A stretch of 64,000 nucleotides of DNA from Pedobacter zeaxanthinifaciens (GCF_003313335.1 NZ_QMHP01000004.1:207704-271703), one strand, 5' to 3'; positions 36,752-47,063 are shown, numbered from the stretch's first letter. The notes: generated by a model from the letters alone, not told the origin. Numbers and translations: made by a program.

Positions 36752-39202
36752 ATGAAAAAATTACTTTTGATAATGGCATGCCTTATGGCGTGGGGGACAG
36801 CTTTTGCCCAAAAAAAAGGCACAATTAGCGGTAAGTTGCTTGCCGAAAACAACGAGGCTTTACCCTATTGTTTGGTGAAATTAGTGAATGTAGTAGATAC
36901 TGCTAATACCAAGCAAACCGCTGCTAATTTAGATGGCATTTATCAGTTTTCTGCGGTTGATGCTGGTACTTACCAGTTGCAGGTTAAAATGGTAGGTTAT
37001 CAAAATTATGCCTCTGCCAAGTTTGTTTTTAATGGATATGATTTGCAAATGCAGGCAATTAAAATGCAAAGTGTTAGTAAGCAATTGAAGGAGGTAAGTG
37101 TGGTAGCGCAAAAGCCTTTTGTGGAACGCAAAGCAGATAAAACAGTGCTTAATGTTGAGAATAACATTACCGCCACTGGAAATAGCGTTTTGGAACTTTT
37201 AGAGAAAGCTCCTGGCGTAACGATTGATAGGCAAAGCGAACAAATTAAGCTGAATAATAAGGCTGGTATTACTGTGATGATTGATGGTAAAACTAATTTC
37301 CTTTCGGGAACAGATATTAATACCGTTTTGAGCAACATGACTAGTGATCAGGTGGCAACCATCGAATTGATCACTAATCCATCTTCTAAATATGATGCTG
37401 CCGGTAACGCCGGGATTATCAATATTAAGTTGAAACGCAATAAAAATTATGGTACAAATGGTAGCATTTCGGCAAATACAGGTTTAGGAGATGTGAAAAA
37501 TGGTCCATCAGATTTATATCGCCATAGTGCCAATTTGAATTTGAACTATAGGGCTGCGCAGTGGAATATTTTTGGAAATACATCTTACAATACACGTACG
37601 GGCTATAACCAAACTTTGTTGGATAGAACTGCTAACGTGGGCAGTACTGTAACGAAATTTGATCAGGCTTTTAACAGACGTCAAAAAGGTTCTGGCTACT
37701 CGGGTAAGCTTGGCGCAGATTACTACGCCTCCAAAAAAACAGTATTGGGTGTAATGGTAGAGCTAGGTACAGTTGATAATGAACAAAATGGATTTAGCAG
37801 TGCGAATATCAACGAATATCAGCAAAGCACAAAGAAACTTAGTTTCATCAACCAAAATAATGGCATTGAAGCCAAGTTTAGCAGCATTACTTCTAATTTT
37901 AATATTAAACACGATTTAGACAAAGCAGACGCAACATTAACATTTGACTTAGATTATGCGGGTTACGGGTTAGACAGGAACGATAGCTTTGATGCGCTTT
38001 ACTTGGATGCCGCATTGCAACAAACTAATGCCTCTAATTTGCGCAATATTGTAAACGCTAAAATTAACGTGCTGGCTGCAAAAACAGATTTTACCTGGCC
38101 CTTTTCAAAAACATTAAAGTTTGAAACCGGATTAAAAAGTAGCATTGTAAAAACAAATAATGATTTTGTTTCGGAACAATTGGCCAATGGTCAGTGGAGT
38201 GATGTTTTAGGGAGATCGAACCTGTTCATTTACAAAGAAAACATCAACGCAGCTTATGCTAACCTGTCGCAAAGTTGGAAAAAATGGGAATTACAGCTGG
38301 GCTTAAGAGCTGAGCATACCAATAGCACAGGCACTTCGGTAACTTCAAATAAAGAGGTAAATAGGAATTATATCTCGTTGTTCCCTTCGGTTTTTGTGAA
38401 ACAGCAGTTAAGCAAAAACCACAGTCTCAACTATTCGTACAGTAGGAGGATTGACAGGCCAAACTATCAGCAACTAAACCCATTTGTGCAATATTTGGAT
38501 CCATACACCATCGATAGTGGAAACCCGTATCTAAACGCACAATTTACAGATAATTACGAGTTTGGGTACAGCTTCAAAGAATTTTCGTTATCTGCAAACT
38601 ATGCCAATGTGAGGGGTATGATTACGCAAGTAAGTCGACAAAATGATGTAACTAAACAGATAGAAGTACAGCGAGAAAACTTCGGTAAAGCAGATTTGTA
38701 CAGCGCCAACCTTTATGTTCCGTTAAAGATAACTAAGCAGTGGAGCATGCAAAATAATTTTTCGGCAATGTATCAAGATTACCAAGATGGTACATTGGTT
38801 GGGGCAGCTTATCAACGAGCCAAAGTTTCATTTAATTTCAATACCTCACAATCTATTGCATTTTCAAAAACGTTGCGTGCCGAGGTAAGTTTTTGGTTTG
38901 ACTCGCCAAAGATTAGAGGTGTTGAGGAGACCACAGTTGCACAATACGCTTTAAATTTTGGAGTGCAAAAAACAATGATGCAAAATAAACTTAAACTGCG
39001 ACTAGCGGTGGATGATGTATTTGCTACCAACCATTGGGAGGGAAGGATGCAGTATCAAAACGTTGATATGAACATTAAAAACTATTATTTAAGCCGAAGA
39101 GCTTCTTTTAGTTTGAATTACGCATTTGGCAACCAGCAGGTGAAATCGGCAAGGAACAGGAAAACTGCTTTGGACGATATTAAAGGTAGAACCGGAGGAT
39201 AA
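36752..39202 (+). CDS. TonB-receptor-like outer-membrane beta-barrel protein
   Basis: The 816-residue protein has a signal peptide, then a carboxypeptidase-regulatory-like domain (about 21-105, GTISGKLLAENNEALPYCLVKL with a DAGTYQLQVKMVGY turn), a plug-like region (about 120-230, PGVTIDRQSEQIKLNNKAGITVMIDG and SKYDAAGNAGIINIKLK), and an outer-membrane barrel to the end. This is the OMP_b-brl family rather than a full SusC. The ligand is unknown. The next gene, a small lipoprotein 77 bases downstream, may be its partner. Confidence 0.9.
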   Translation: MKKLLLIMACLMAWGTAFAQKKGTISGKLLAENNEALPYCLVKLVNVVDTANTKQTAANLDGIYQFSAVDAGTYQLQVKMVGYQNYASAKFVFNGYDLQMQAIKMQSVSKQLKEVSVVAQKPFVERKADKTVLNVENNITATGNSVLELLEKAPGVTIDRQSEQIKLNNKAGITVMIDGKTNFLSGTDINTVLSNMTSDQVATIELITNPSSKYDAAGNAGIINIKLKRNKNYGTNGSISANTGLGDVKNGPSDLYRHSANLNLNYRAAQWNIFGNTSYNTRTGYNQTLLDRTANVGSTVTKFDQAFNRRQKGSGYSGKLGADYYASKKTVLGVMVELGTVDNEQNGFSSANINEYQQSTKKLSFINQNNGIEAKFSSITSNFNIKHDLDKADATLTFDLDYAGYGLDRNDSFDALYLDAALQQTNASNLRNIVNAKINVLAAKTDFTWPFSKTLKFETGLKSSIVKTNNDFVSEQLANGQWSDVLGRSNLFIYKENINAAYANLSQSWKKWELQLGLRAEHTNSTGTSVTSNKEVNRNYISLFPSVFVKQQLSKNHSLNYSYSRRIDRPNYQQLNPFVQYLDPYTIDSGNPYLNAQFTDNYEFGYSFKEFSLSANYANVRGMITQVSRQNDVTKQIEVQRENFGKADLYSANLYVPLKITKQWSMQNNFSAMYQDYQDGTLVGAAYQRAKVSFNFNTSQSIAFSKTLRAEVSFWFDSPKIRGVEETTVAQYALNFGVQKTMMQNKLKLRLAVDDVFATNHWEGRMQYQNVDMNIKNYYLSRRASFSLNYAFGNQQVKSARNRKTALDDIKGRTGG

Positions 39203-39279
39203 TAGCGATTAGGAACTAGTTGTAAACCGTAGTGACTAAAACTGCTGCCTAATTCCTTAAACTGACAACTAATAGCAAC

Positions 39280-39639
39280 ATGAAAAAGATATTTTTATTT
39301 TTTGCAATGACCCTTACAGTAATGGCTTGCAATGAACAAAGTACTTCGGTAGAAGTTAAAAAGACAAATGAACGTTTCGAACTTTCGGCTAAGTATCCGA
39401 AAAATAAGCAGCCTAAATTTGATGCCGTTTTGAAAGAAGTTTTTAAGGGGAAAGACAGCCTGCTTTTAAATCAGAACTTGAGCGTGGGAAAAGAACTAAA
39501 ATTGAGTAACGGTGCTGTTTTTTATACCAAATACAACCCAGGCAAGCTTGAAATGGAGATGTTATTGGAAAGAAATAATATGAACGGCCGTAAGTACTTT
39601 GATACACTTAGCGCACAGGTAAAAAAAGCTTTGGAGTAG
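39280..39639 (+). CDS. small lipoprotein downstream of the barrel gene
   Basis: The 119-residue protein has a lipoprotein signal (lipobox VMAC, Cys at 17), a basic linker, and about 85 residues with LSVGKELKLSNGAVFYTKYNPG. No known family recognised. Its short distance and same direction as the barrel gene suggest co-expression. It ends before a strong convergent hairpin. Confidence 0.6.
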   Translation: MKKIFLFFAMTLTVMACNEQSTSVEVKKTNERFELSAKYPKNKQPKFDAVLKEVFKGKDSLLLNQNLSVGKELKLSNGAVFYTKYNPGKLEMEMLLERNNMNGRKYFDTLSAQVKKALE

Positions 39640-39689
39640 TGCTGTAATGAAAAGCTAAAGCTTGCAACATCTTGTTGGAGTTAATCCAA

Positions 39690-39727
39690 TTAGCATTACG
39701 AAGATGCAGTGCACTTCGTAATGCTAA
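39690..39727. terminator. bidirectional hairpin between converging genes
   Basis: TTAGCATTACGAAG (39690-39703) pairs perfectly with CTTCGTAATGCTAA (39714-39727). The 10-base loop includes TGC/GCA. There is no T-run, so it may stabilise 3' ends as much as terminate. Confidence 0.7.
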
Positions 39728-39738
39728 AATGAAGTAGC

Positions 39739-42700
39739 TTATTTTTCTTCTCCCTCTTTAATCATTGCTAATGCCTGAGTTTTCCAGTCTGATTCTATTT
39801 CCACGAAATTCGAATAGGCAAAATTATTTTCAAAATCAATTTTCTGTTTACCTTTTTCGAATTCTCCGGCTATGGCAATGTAATTTACCGGGTCCTCCTC
39901 GCCTTTGATTTTGAAGCTGTAAACGTAAGATATTTTGCCTTTGTATTCAACACTCCCAACTAACGAAATTTCGCTTAGCTCGTAATCATCAGAAACATAA
40001 TCGTACACTAAAGCCTTGCAAAATTCACTCGGTTCCAAGTATTTTTTAGGCAGTTTGTGCAATTCGCCAATTTTATGGTATGCTTTCATGATGTCGTACC
40101 TGCTAGAAAGGCTATCAAGCTGTGCAATAATGATAGGTTGGCTAACAGGGAGTCTATTCTCTACCCTTAATCTTACAGCGTAAGACTTCAAGTAATCAGC
40201 AGAATCAATATTTAATAGTTTGCTAGTGAATTCGTCCAACAGCTTTTGATCTATTTTAGGAAGTATGCCTAAATACTGGTAGGTTTTCATTGGGAAGCTA
40301 TCATTGCCAATTGCTTTTAATTCCTCATCCAAATCGTTTATTGCATGTTTGGTAATTGTTTTTGCATGTTTTGAAATCAGCTCTTTGTAAGTAGATACGC
40401 TGTCAGCATCTAACATGATATCTACTACATTCAACACATCGTATCGGTAATTTGGTTTGTCTATCAATGTTAAAAATTGCGGCATCCGACTGGCAACGTA
40501 ACTGACAGAATCCTGCAGAGGTTCAAACAAAGAAACATCATCACTGAGTTTGAAATCAGATTTAAGCAGCTCGTCAAAGTACCAATCATAAGTAGTGCTA
40601 TCAATTACTGTTAAACTTTTTAAAAGTCTAGCTCTATTATCAACGCTCAGACTATTATCTTGGTAAAACGACTTAATTACCGGGACGGCATCTTTATCCT
40701 TTATCAATTCTATCTTTTCAATGATTAATCGTTTTGTTCCGGTTGAGGAAGTATCGTCAGTATAAGGATGTTTGAAAGCACTGTAAAGGGCTGGCAATTC
40801 ATCTTTTTCGAAGCTATAAAATTGAAATGCTCCTTTTGCGTATTTATGCGTCGTGGTATCAATGCTCTTCAAATCATCAACAATTAGTTTGGCTTTAGAT
40901 GCTTTCAAGTCAAATAAAAGCGGCTTTCCAGTGGTTTTTGTCTGATTAAAAAAGGCATTTGCATCTGCTGATGCTACGTCTTCTTTGGAAGAAACCATTT
41001 GCTGTAGCAAAACATGGTTGTCCTGTGTCCAAAATTTGATTTTTTTAGTGTTGTTGCTAAGGGTATCGGTACCTACCATCTCTATACCTTTAATTTCACC
41101 TAACGAAATATCTTTTTTTACCAGATCAATTAAATTGGTGCTTAAATGGCGGATAAATAAATTTTGTAGTGAATCTGACGATGGGTTTCGATAATATTTG
41201 CTAATCTCCGAATGTTCTAATGAATATAAAGCACCCGATTTGTTGTTGGTATATTGATAAGTGATTAAGTTGATTACAAAATTGCCTACTTCATCTTCGT
41301 CGTCCTTTTGTGCTGGCGAAGGTTTAGGTTTCCCTGGCCAAGTAGTGGATATATTTTTTAAAGTAAATAGCGTGCTTTCACCTTTTTGATAAGGTAAAAA
41401 GGTAATCGATTTAAAAAAGTCATCTTCTGCTGTTTGATTTCCGTTTATATTCTGTCGAATAAATGCATATTGCCTATTCCCCCTTAAATAAACTTCTATA
41501 TCCATACGCATTTGCTGTACTTCAACGCTCAGGGCTCTTCCTTCATGGCCGTTTTTGAATATCACTGTGGGTTCTGCCAGCATTTGTCCTTTTTCGCCAA
41601 GTTGCTTAGCCAAAGCATTAAACACCACGTTTTTATCTGCTAAATAATAACCTTCCGGGAAATCTGTGTACTTAAACATGTAATTGAAGCCACTTGCTAA
41701 ATCAGTTGCCATATAAATATTTCCTACAGCTTTTTGTCCTGGTTGCGTTGGCACTTCTTGTATTTTAGGCTCAGTTGGAGTTTTTACCGAAAATGCTCCT
41801 TCCAAATTTGTTCTAATAGCCCAATTTTTGGTGTTGTCTGTAGGTGTTTTTGCTTCAAACGAATCGAAAAATAATTGCACATAGTTCGAATCAGTTTGTT
41901 CGTTTAAATCTTCGATAGTTAGCGTATGAAAATAATTGTTTTGCGTAAACATTCTGGAGACAGCATTCTTGCCGCTTTTTTCATACTTATATTCGAGCAT
42001 CTGTACACCATTTCTAGTAAATCTTTTTGAAGCATTCAGCGTGATTTCTCCGGTTTTTATCATGTAATTTGCAACACTATCAGGAGTTAATTTTGTATTG
42101 TTGGAAGTAAAAAAACTTACAACCGAAAACACCAGGCCGCTCAACAAGTCAGGATAAATAATGCTTTTACTATCAACTGTTTCCTTTACAATAGGAATTG
42201 CCGACGGAAGTGATACCTTATAGATATCATTTTCATAAGTTTGCCATTTTAGTTTTAGTGGGTTAATGTTGGGCAAATTTGCTGAATTTTTAAATGAGGC
42301 AGTTTCTGGCGTTACTTGGTAACCTTGTTTTTTTAATAACGAGATCAATCCGTTTTCTCCTGGCAAATGAGCCACTCCAACACAAATAAATAAAGTTTCG
42401 CGTTTTAGGAGGTCTAAAATTCCGGCTAACATAACTTTGTTTCGCTTATTCATTTGAGGATCCGGAAATTGATTAACGTAAGAATTGATTTCCTTCAGGT
42501 CGCCTTTAATATATAAATCTAGCAGTGCATCGTACTGTGTTTTTCCCTCGTTCGTATCAAGTTCAATGAGCTTATCTATGTCGTCTTTATTTTTGAAATA
42601 GCCTTTTAATTGATCTTCGGTTTTTTCCAAACCGTAAATTTTCCTTTCGGAAGATTTAGCTATGCCATATAAATACATGTCTAAAAAGGTAGGCATGTCA

Positions 42701-43149
42701 TCTTTCTTTTCCGTTTCCGGCTGTAAAAGCACATCAATCAAAAACCGGTTTTTTAGTTGTTCTTCATTAGGGGCTATGCCATATTTTGCAGTGAAACGCT
42801 GGATTATCACCAATTTCTGCTCATCCGTTAATTCAAAATCAATTTCATCTTTAAGGCCGGTAGCATAAATGCTATTCAACATGGAATCGGGGTGTAGTTC
42901 CATTACAAAAGCTGATGCTTTGTTGATAGACCGCATTAGAGAATCATTGAAATTGAAAGCGGCCCTGGTTTTCACATGCATGCTTCCAAACAAATACGAA
43001 GGCTTTTTTAAGTTCTTCCCGCTTATTTTCCAGAGTAATTCATGTTGTGGTTTTTGGGCGCTTAGTGTGGAAAAGGAGAATGATAAGATAAGGGAAAAGA
43101 GTAATTTCAAAAGCGAGGCTTTAGATAGAGCTGGGCTAGAAGTGGTCAT
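39739..43149 (-). CDS. large TraB/GumN domain protein
   Basis: The 1136-residue protein has a signal peptide (cleaved near LSAQ) and an N-terminal TraB/GumN domain (about residues 35-290), with the two GxxH motifs expected for this metal-protease-like family: GSMH (55-58) and GVAH (about residue 260). TraB proteins are normally around 280 residues, so the rest, about 840 residues, is extra. It contains beta-rich middle parts and a Leu/Asp-rich helical region (about 800-1050) that looks like repeated helices. Neither has a name I can give. Catalytic function and target are not established. Promoter box on the minus strand at 43207-43214. Confidence 0.75.
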   Translation of the reverse strand: MTTSSPALSKASLLKLLFSLILSFSFSTLSAQKPQHELLWKISGKNLKKPSYLFGSMHVKTRAAFNFNDSLMRSINKASAFVMELHPDSMLNSIYATGLKDEIDFELTDEQKLVIIQRFTAKYGIAPNEEQLKNRFLIDVLLQPETEKKDDMPTFLDMYLYGIAKSSERKIYGLEKTEDQLKGYFKNKDDIDKLIELDTNEGKTQYDALLDLYIKGDLKEINSYVNQFPDPQMNKRNKVMLAGILDLLKRETLFICVGVAHLPGENGLISLLKKQGYQVTPETASFKNSANLPNINPLKLKWQTYENDIYKVSLPSAIPIVKETVDSKSIIYPDLLSGLVFSVVSFFTSNNTKLTPDSVANYMIKTGEITLNASKRFTRNGVQMLEYKYEKSGKNAVSRMFTQNNYFHTLTIEDLNEQTDSNYVQLFFDSFEAKTPTDNTKNWAIRTNLEGAFSVKTPTEPKIQEVPTQPGQKAVGNIYMATDLASGFNYMFKYTDFPEGYYLADKNVVFNALAKQLGEKGQMLAEPTVIFKNGHEGRALSVEVQQMRMDIEVYLRGNRQYAFIRQNINGNQTAEDDFFKSITFLPYQKGESTLFTLKNISTTWPGKPKPSPAQKDDEDEVGNFVINLITYQYTNNKSGALYSLEHSEISKYYRNPSSDSLQNLFIRHLSTNLIDLVKKDISLGEIKGIEMVGTDTLSNNTKKIKFWTQDNHVLLQQMVSSKEDVASADANAFFNQTKTTGKPLLFDLKASKAKLIVDDLKSIDTTTHKYAKGAFQFYSFEKDELPALYSAFKHPYTDDTSSTGTKRLIIEKIELIKDKDAVPVIKSFYQDNSLSVDNRARLLKSLTVIDSTTYDWYFDELLKSDFKLSDDVSLFEPLQDSVSYVASRMPQFLTLIDKPNYRYDVLNVVDIMLDADSVSTYKELISKHAKTITKHAINDLDEELKAIGNDSFPMKTYQYLGILPKIDQKLLDEFTSKLLNIDSADYLKSYAVRLRVENRLPVSQPIIIAQLDSLSSRYDIMKAYHKIGELHKLPKKYLEPSEFCKALVYDYVSDDYELSEISLVGSVEYKGKISYVYSFKIKGEEDPVNYIAIAGEFEKGKQKIDFENNFAYSNFVEIESDWKTQALAMIKEGEEK

Positions 43150-43206
43150 TTAGATGTATTGCTTGTTTGTTAAAAATCATTGAATATACAAACAAAATCT
43201 GAATAA

Positions 43207-43214
43207 CAAAGATA
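43207..43214 (-). promoter_or_regulatory. -7 box upstream of the TraB gene
   Basis: Minus strand reads TATCTTTG, a full TAnnTTTG match, giving a leader of about 55 bases. No clear -33 TTG at the standard spacing. Confidence 0.4.
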
Positions 43215-43345
43215 TTGCTGCGGCTTTCCGAAGCTTTATTTAGTATTGTAAAGTACTAGCAATTAAGTTTTTGAGAGTGGTTTTCTCGGTAGATAAATAG
43301 CCGCTAAGCTGCCATATTTTACTTTGAAAAATTGTGGTTAAACAA

Positions 43346-43375
43346 CAATGCCCAAGATTTTTAACTTGGGCATTG
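43346..43375. terminator. stem-loop downstream of the MG2/plug gene
   Basis: CAATGCCCAAG (43346-43356) pairs with CTTGGGCATTG (43365-43375). On the minus strand it lies 54 bases past the stop of the gene ending at 43430 and is followed by TTGTTT. Confidence 0.65.
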
Positions 43376-43429
43376 CGTGGAGACAAAACTTAAAAAATTG
43401 CTTGTCGATATGCTATAGCGGTTTGCTGA

Positions 43430-46147
43430 TTACTTCACCACGTATCGCAAAACTGTTCTTCCTATATTTCCATTTTTATCAATTCCTTCAACCACAGCTT
43501 TGTAGGTTCCTTTGCCATCGGCATTATTAAATTCGAAGCTGATATTTCCTTTTTCATCAGTAATCAATTTCGGATTCCAATAAATGGTGGTTCTTAAATC
43601 ATTGCTTGTAACCGGTGCATTAGGCAGGTACTTAGGCGAGTAAAAATTTCTCTCTTTACTGTAGCCCATTGGCGAGTATTTAAGTTCGTATTTTTTTGGA
43701 ATCATGTCTAAAAACGCTTGCTTAGACATTTTCTCGCCTTTAGGTAGCTTTTTTGTATTAATTACAATAACGCCACGGGTGTTGTATGTTCTGTCAACCG
43801 TGCCAAGTGGGTCGTTCAAAAACAGCTCTATCGATTCTACATCGGATGCATTTACGGTATTAATGGCATTAACATCTACAAACATGCCGTTTAAGAAAAT
43901 TGCCGCTGCAGTACGTACACCTTGGTTATAATCTCTGGTAATATAGAATTTCTGCTCGTTGAAATCGAAAGTGAAACTAGGAGCTTGAGTTTTTAGGCAT
44001 TCTAATAAGAAGTTACATCCAGCAAACTGATTACCGTCGATAAACCTATCGGGAATTTGACTTAAGCCAGATAAGGCTGGATAATCCGAATGGCTAGGTC
44101 GTTTAATGGCTGCACCTTTAATCTCTACCGTTTTTAGTGTGCGCATAAACCGATATTGCTTTTGGCTGTTGCTTAGGTACGATGACATTAAGGTGTCGAT
44201 ATTTTCCACTTCATCAGGAGCATTTAGGTTGGTGCCTTTTGCTGCGCTAGGTGTTCCGTCCAACATAATCATTAAATTGTTGTAATTTGGATTGGAGCGG
44301 GCGGTAACCACCACTTGCGATGAATCAGGAAAGTTCAATTCAGTAAAATTGAATACGCCAACATTACTAGTGGTGATTTCTTTAGCAATAGGCTTGCCTG
44401 TAACCATCATTCTCATTGTGCCCTTTCTGATAGGCATTCCGGTTAAATCTCTTAACGTACCAGTAATGGTAATGCCTTGTTCGGGTAGTAAGAATATTTT
44501 AGGATATCTGCCGGCTAAAATCTCTTTGTACGAAAATCTTCTGTAACCCTGCGTTAACATTAAGCGGTCTAAATCTCCTAGTTTTTTATCATCTGTTTTA
44601 TTGAAATAATAGTTCGGTTTTTCAACGTAGCCTTTCAAATCAGAGGTTAACAAAAGGGAACTTAAAATGGTTACTTCAGTGTTTTCATCAACAGGAACCT
44701 TTGCTTCATCCGTAACGCTTACTGAAAAATCTCCGGCTATTGGTTGGCCTTTGCTTTTCGCATCTAAAGTAAGCTTAACTTTTTGGCGAGGTTTGTAAGT
44801 GGGCAAGTCAGCCTTTAGCGCTAAATTCATAGCATCATTGTGCAGTACAAAAACCAAACGTTCACTAACTGGCTCACTTTTTTCGTCAAATAATGTTAAT
44901 TGAGCAATGCCCGATGGGAAGTTTTGTTTCGGTATTTTGGCGTTGATGGCTTGGTTTTTTAAAGATAGCTTAGCGGCATAGGCAACAGCATTGGTGTTTT
45001 GCCCAACCAAATAAAAAACTTTGTCTTTGTTGGCTTCTAAAAAGGAAGCACTGGCCAATACCCTTAAATTAATTACATCCGTAGCTGCGGGGTTTGTTAC
45101 CTGCAGCGTGATCCCTTCTTTTGCCTTAGGTAAATCTACGGTTTTAGTTATGCCGTCCTTAGTGCTGTACTTTGCTTTGTAATTTTTGTTGGCCTCTGGC
45201 GTAATGAAAAAACTTCCAATACCCGCAAACGAAGAGGTAAATGTGCCAACTTCAGTATTTTGGTCATCAATAATGGTTCCTTTTACATCAGTGCCTAAAC
45301 CATTTGGCTTAATGGCCTTAAAGCCCACTTGGTTAGGTACACCAACTATAAACTCGCCCCCTTCAGGGAACAGCTGAAAATCTACGCCATTGTCGTTTTG
45401 CCTGATATTGAAACTCGCACTAGCCAATTCTTTGTCGCCCATACTTACATCGGCTACCAAAGTTCCTTTTTTTATAGGGTCATCTGCTTTGCTTGTTACC
45501 GTTACAGTAAGATAGCCATTGGCATCCGTAGTTCCTTTGCCTCTGCTATACACATCGTAATTATGAAATATGCGCCAGTTTACCGTTTTGTTGGCTAAAG
45601 GCTTTTTGCTGGTATCTTTAAATTGGATGCGGGCGGTTGTTTTAATGCCCTTATCAGCCGCTACATTTGATAAATTAATGTTTGTAATTAATTGCTTATC
45701 TATGGCTTCGCCAATTAAAATGTTTTTAGAAAAGAAATAATCTGGATCAAAGTTGAGCATCCACAGCGTATAGGCCCTAACATAATAGTTGCCTTGCTTA
45801 TAGGTATTCATCGGCAATGGAATGTTACCGTAGGCCACACTGTTTTTTACCGGTAACTTTAAGGTTTGCACCAAGGAATCAACAGAATTATACATTTCCA
45901 CGTAAACAATTTTGCTTAGTGGCGATGGAATGTTGTTTTGACTGGTAACATAGGCCTTTAGCCAAATGGTATCTGCTACTGCATAATAAGGTTTGTCGGT
46001 ATGTAGATATACTTTTTCTAAAGGTTGTTCGTCGGCAAGGCGCTTGGTTTTATTGATAATGTTGTTTAGCGTGAGGCTGTCTTGTTGGGCATAGGCCGAT
46101 GTAATAGCAAAGCAAAAAAGCAGGGTTAGGATTTTCGTCAATTTCAT
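43430..46147 (-). CDS. MG2-domain protein with C-terminal TonB-plug-like domain
   Basis: The 905-residue exported protein has a signal peptide and then the alpha-2-macroglobulin MG2-like motif EKVYLHTDKPYYAVADTIWLKAYV (about residues 44-67), several beta-sandwich domains, and near residues 680-800 a segment like a TonB-receptor plug (AIFLNGMFVDVNAINTVNASDVESIELF, then RGVIVINTKK), but with no barrel after it. The end has another MG-like domain (VEGIDKNGNIGRTVLRY). Such proteins are common in Bacteroidota, but the function is not known. There is no thioester motif. Confidence 0.75.
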   Translation of the reverse strand: MKLTKILTLLFCFAITSAYAQQDSLTLNNIINKTKRLADEQPLEKVYLHTDKPYYAVADTIWLKAYVTSQNNIPSPLSKIVYVEMYNSVDSLVQTLKLPVKNSVAYGNIPLPMNTYKQGNYYVRAYTLWMLNFDPDYFFSKNILIGEAIDKQLITNINLSNVAADKGIKTTARIQFKDTSKKPLANKTVNWRIFHNYDVYSRGKGTTDANGYLTVTVTSKADDPIKKGTLVADVSMGDKELASASFNIRQNDNGVDFQLFPEGGEFIVGVPNQVGFKAIKPNGLGTDVKGTIIDDQNTEVGTFTSSFAGIGSFFITPEANKNYKAKYSTKDGITKTVDLPKAKEGITLQVTNPAATDVINLRVLASASFLEANKDKVFYLVGQNTNAVAYAAKLSLKNQAINAKIPKQNFPSGIAQLTLFDEKSEPVSERLVFVLHNDAMNLALKADLPTYKPRQKVKLTLDAKSKGQPIAGDFSVSVTDEAKVPVDENTEVTILSSLLLTSDLKGYVEKPNYYFNKTDDKKLGDLDRLMLTQGYRRFSYKEILAGRYPKIFLLPEQGITITGTLRDLTGMPIRKGTMRMMVTGKPIAKEITTSNVGVFNFTELNFPDSSQVVVTARSNPNYNNLMIMLDGTPSAAKGTNLNAPDEVENIDTLMSSYLSNSQKQYRFMRTLKTVEIKGAAIKRPSHSDYPALSGLSQIPDRFIDGNQFAGCNFLLECLKTQAPSFTFDFNEQKFYITRDYNQGVRTAAAIFLNGMFVDVNAINTVNASDVESIELFLNDPLGTVDRTYNTRGVIVINTKKLPKGEKMSKQAFLDMIPKKYELKYSPMGYSKERNFYSPKYLPNAPVTSNDLRTTIYWNPKLITDEKGNISFEFNNADGKGTYKAVVEGIDKNGNIGRTVLRYVVK

Positions 46148-46393
46148 TCTTTATACAAATTCAATTATTGCGATGAAGCCGTCCTCAATTAAGGTACTTG
46201 TTTCGCAACGACGGTAAAATGCTAAATATATGGTTTATTGCTCAACGACGGGAAAATGTAGCCAAAGTTTAACAAAATTTTACAATATCAATTGTGTGGG
46301 CAAGGCTGGGCGTTGGGGTGGCTAAAGCCGAGATATGTGATAGATTTTCCTGGTTAGGGATAACTATCGGCACTGGTATGCTGTTTAGCATTT

Positions 46394-46423
46394 ATTGCCG
46401 TCGGCATATTAGCCGACGGCAAT
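46394..46423. terminator. terminator after the nitroreductase gene
   Basis: ATTGCCGTCGGC (46394-46405) pairs perfectly with GCCGACGGCAAT (46412-46423) around 6 bases, 5 bases past the stop of the leftward gene. Confidence 0.75.
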
Positions 46424-46428
46424 GAAAA

Positions 46429-47058
46429 TTATTTGTTAATGAAGAAGCTATCCTTAGATTGGCGTACTTTTTTCAAGTTTACTAACCAGTCGTTTGCTTC
46501 ATCGCGGTAGCCAAGTGGCAATACGGTAACACTTTTCAAGCCTTGTTCATTTAGCTTCAAAATCTCATCGTATTTTGCACTGTCGAAACCTTCCATCGGT
46601 GTAGCATCAACTTTTAATAGCGCAGCTTCTGCAATAGCCAAACCAAAAGAAATGTAAGCTTGACGAGCAGCATGTTCAAAGTTGATATGCGCATCGCGGG
46701 TTAAGTACATGCTTTTTAAGCGAGCAACATAATCTGCAGTTGCATCAGCAGGTACACCACGCTCTGCATTGGTGCGGTTAAAAACTTCGTCAATACGTTC
46801 TTCGGTGTAGTTGTCCCAAGCTGCAAAAACAAGTACATGCGAAGCATCTACAATTTGCGATTGGTTGAAAGTGTGCGGTAACAATTGCTGTTTTAATTCT
46901 GGATCAGTAATTACTACCACTTTGAAAGGCTGTAGTCCAGATGAAGACGGCGCTAAACGGGCAGCTTCTAAAATTTGATCTACTTTGTCTTGAGGAACGG
47001 CTTGTCCGTTCATTTTTTTTGTGGCGTAACGCCAGTTTAATGCTTCAATTAAGCTCAT
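46429..47058 (-). CDS. NAD(P)H-dependent nitroreductase (NfsB-like)
   Basis: The 209-residue flavoprotein has the nitroreductase FMN motifs LNWRYATKKMNG, LAPSSSGLQPFKVVVI and the late GYRDEANDW. It should use FMN and NAD(P)H to reduce nitro compounds, quinones or similar electrophiles in the cytoplasm. It is 5 bases downstream of the tetR at 47064-47660 in the same operon, so the TetR controls it. The natural substrate is unknown; a detoxification role is inferred from context. Confidence 0.92.
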   Translation of the reverse strand: MSLIEALNWRYATKKMNGQAVPQDKVDQILEAARLAPSSSGLQPFKVVVITDPELKQQLLPHTFNQSQIVDASHVLVFAAWDNYTEERIDEVFNRTNAERGVPADATADYVARLKSMYLTRDAHINFEHAARQAYISFGLAIAEAALLKVDATPMEGFDSAKYDEILKLNEQGLKSVTVLPLGYRDEANDWLVNLKKVRQSKDSFFINK

Positions 47059-47063
47059 GATTT

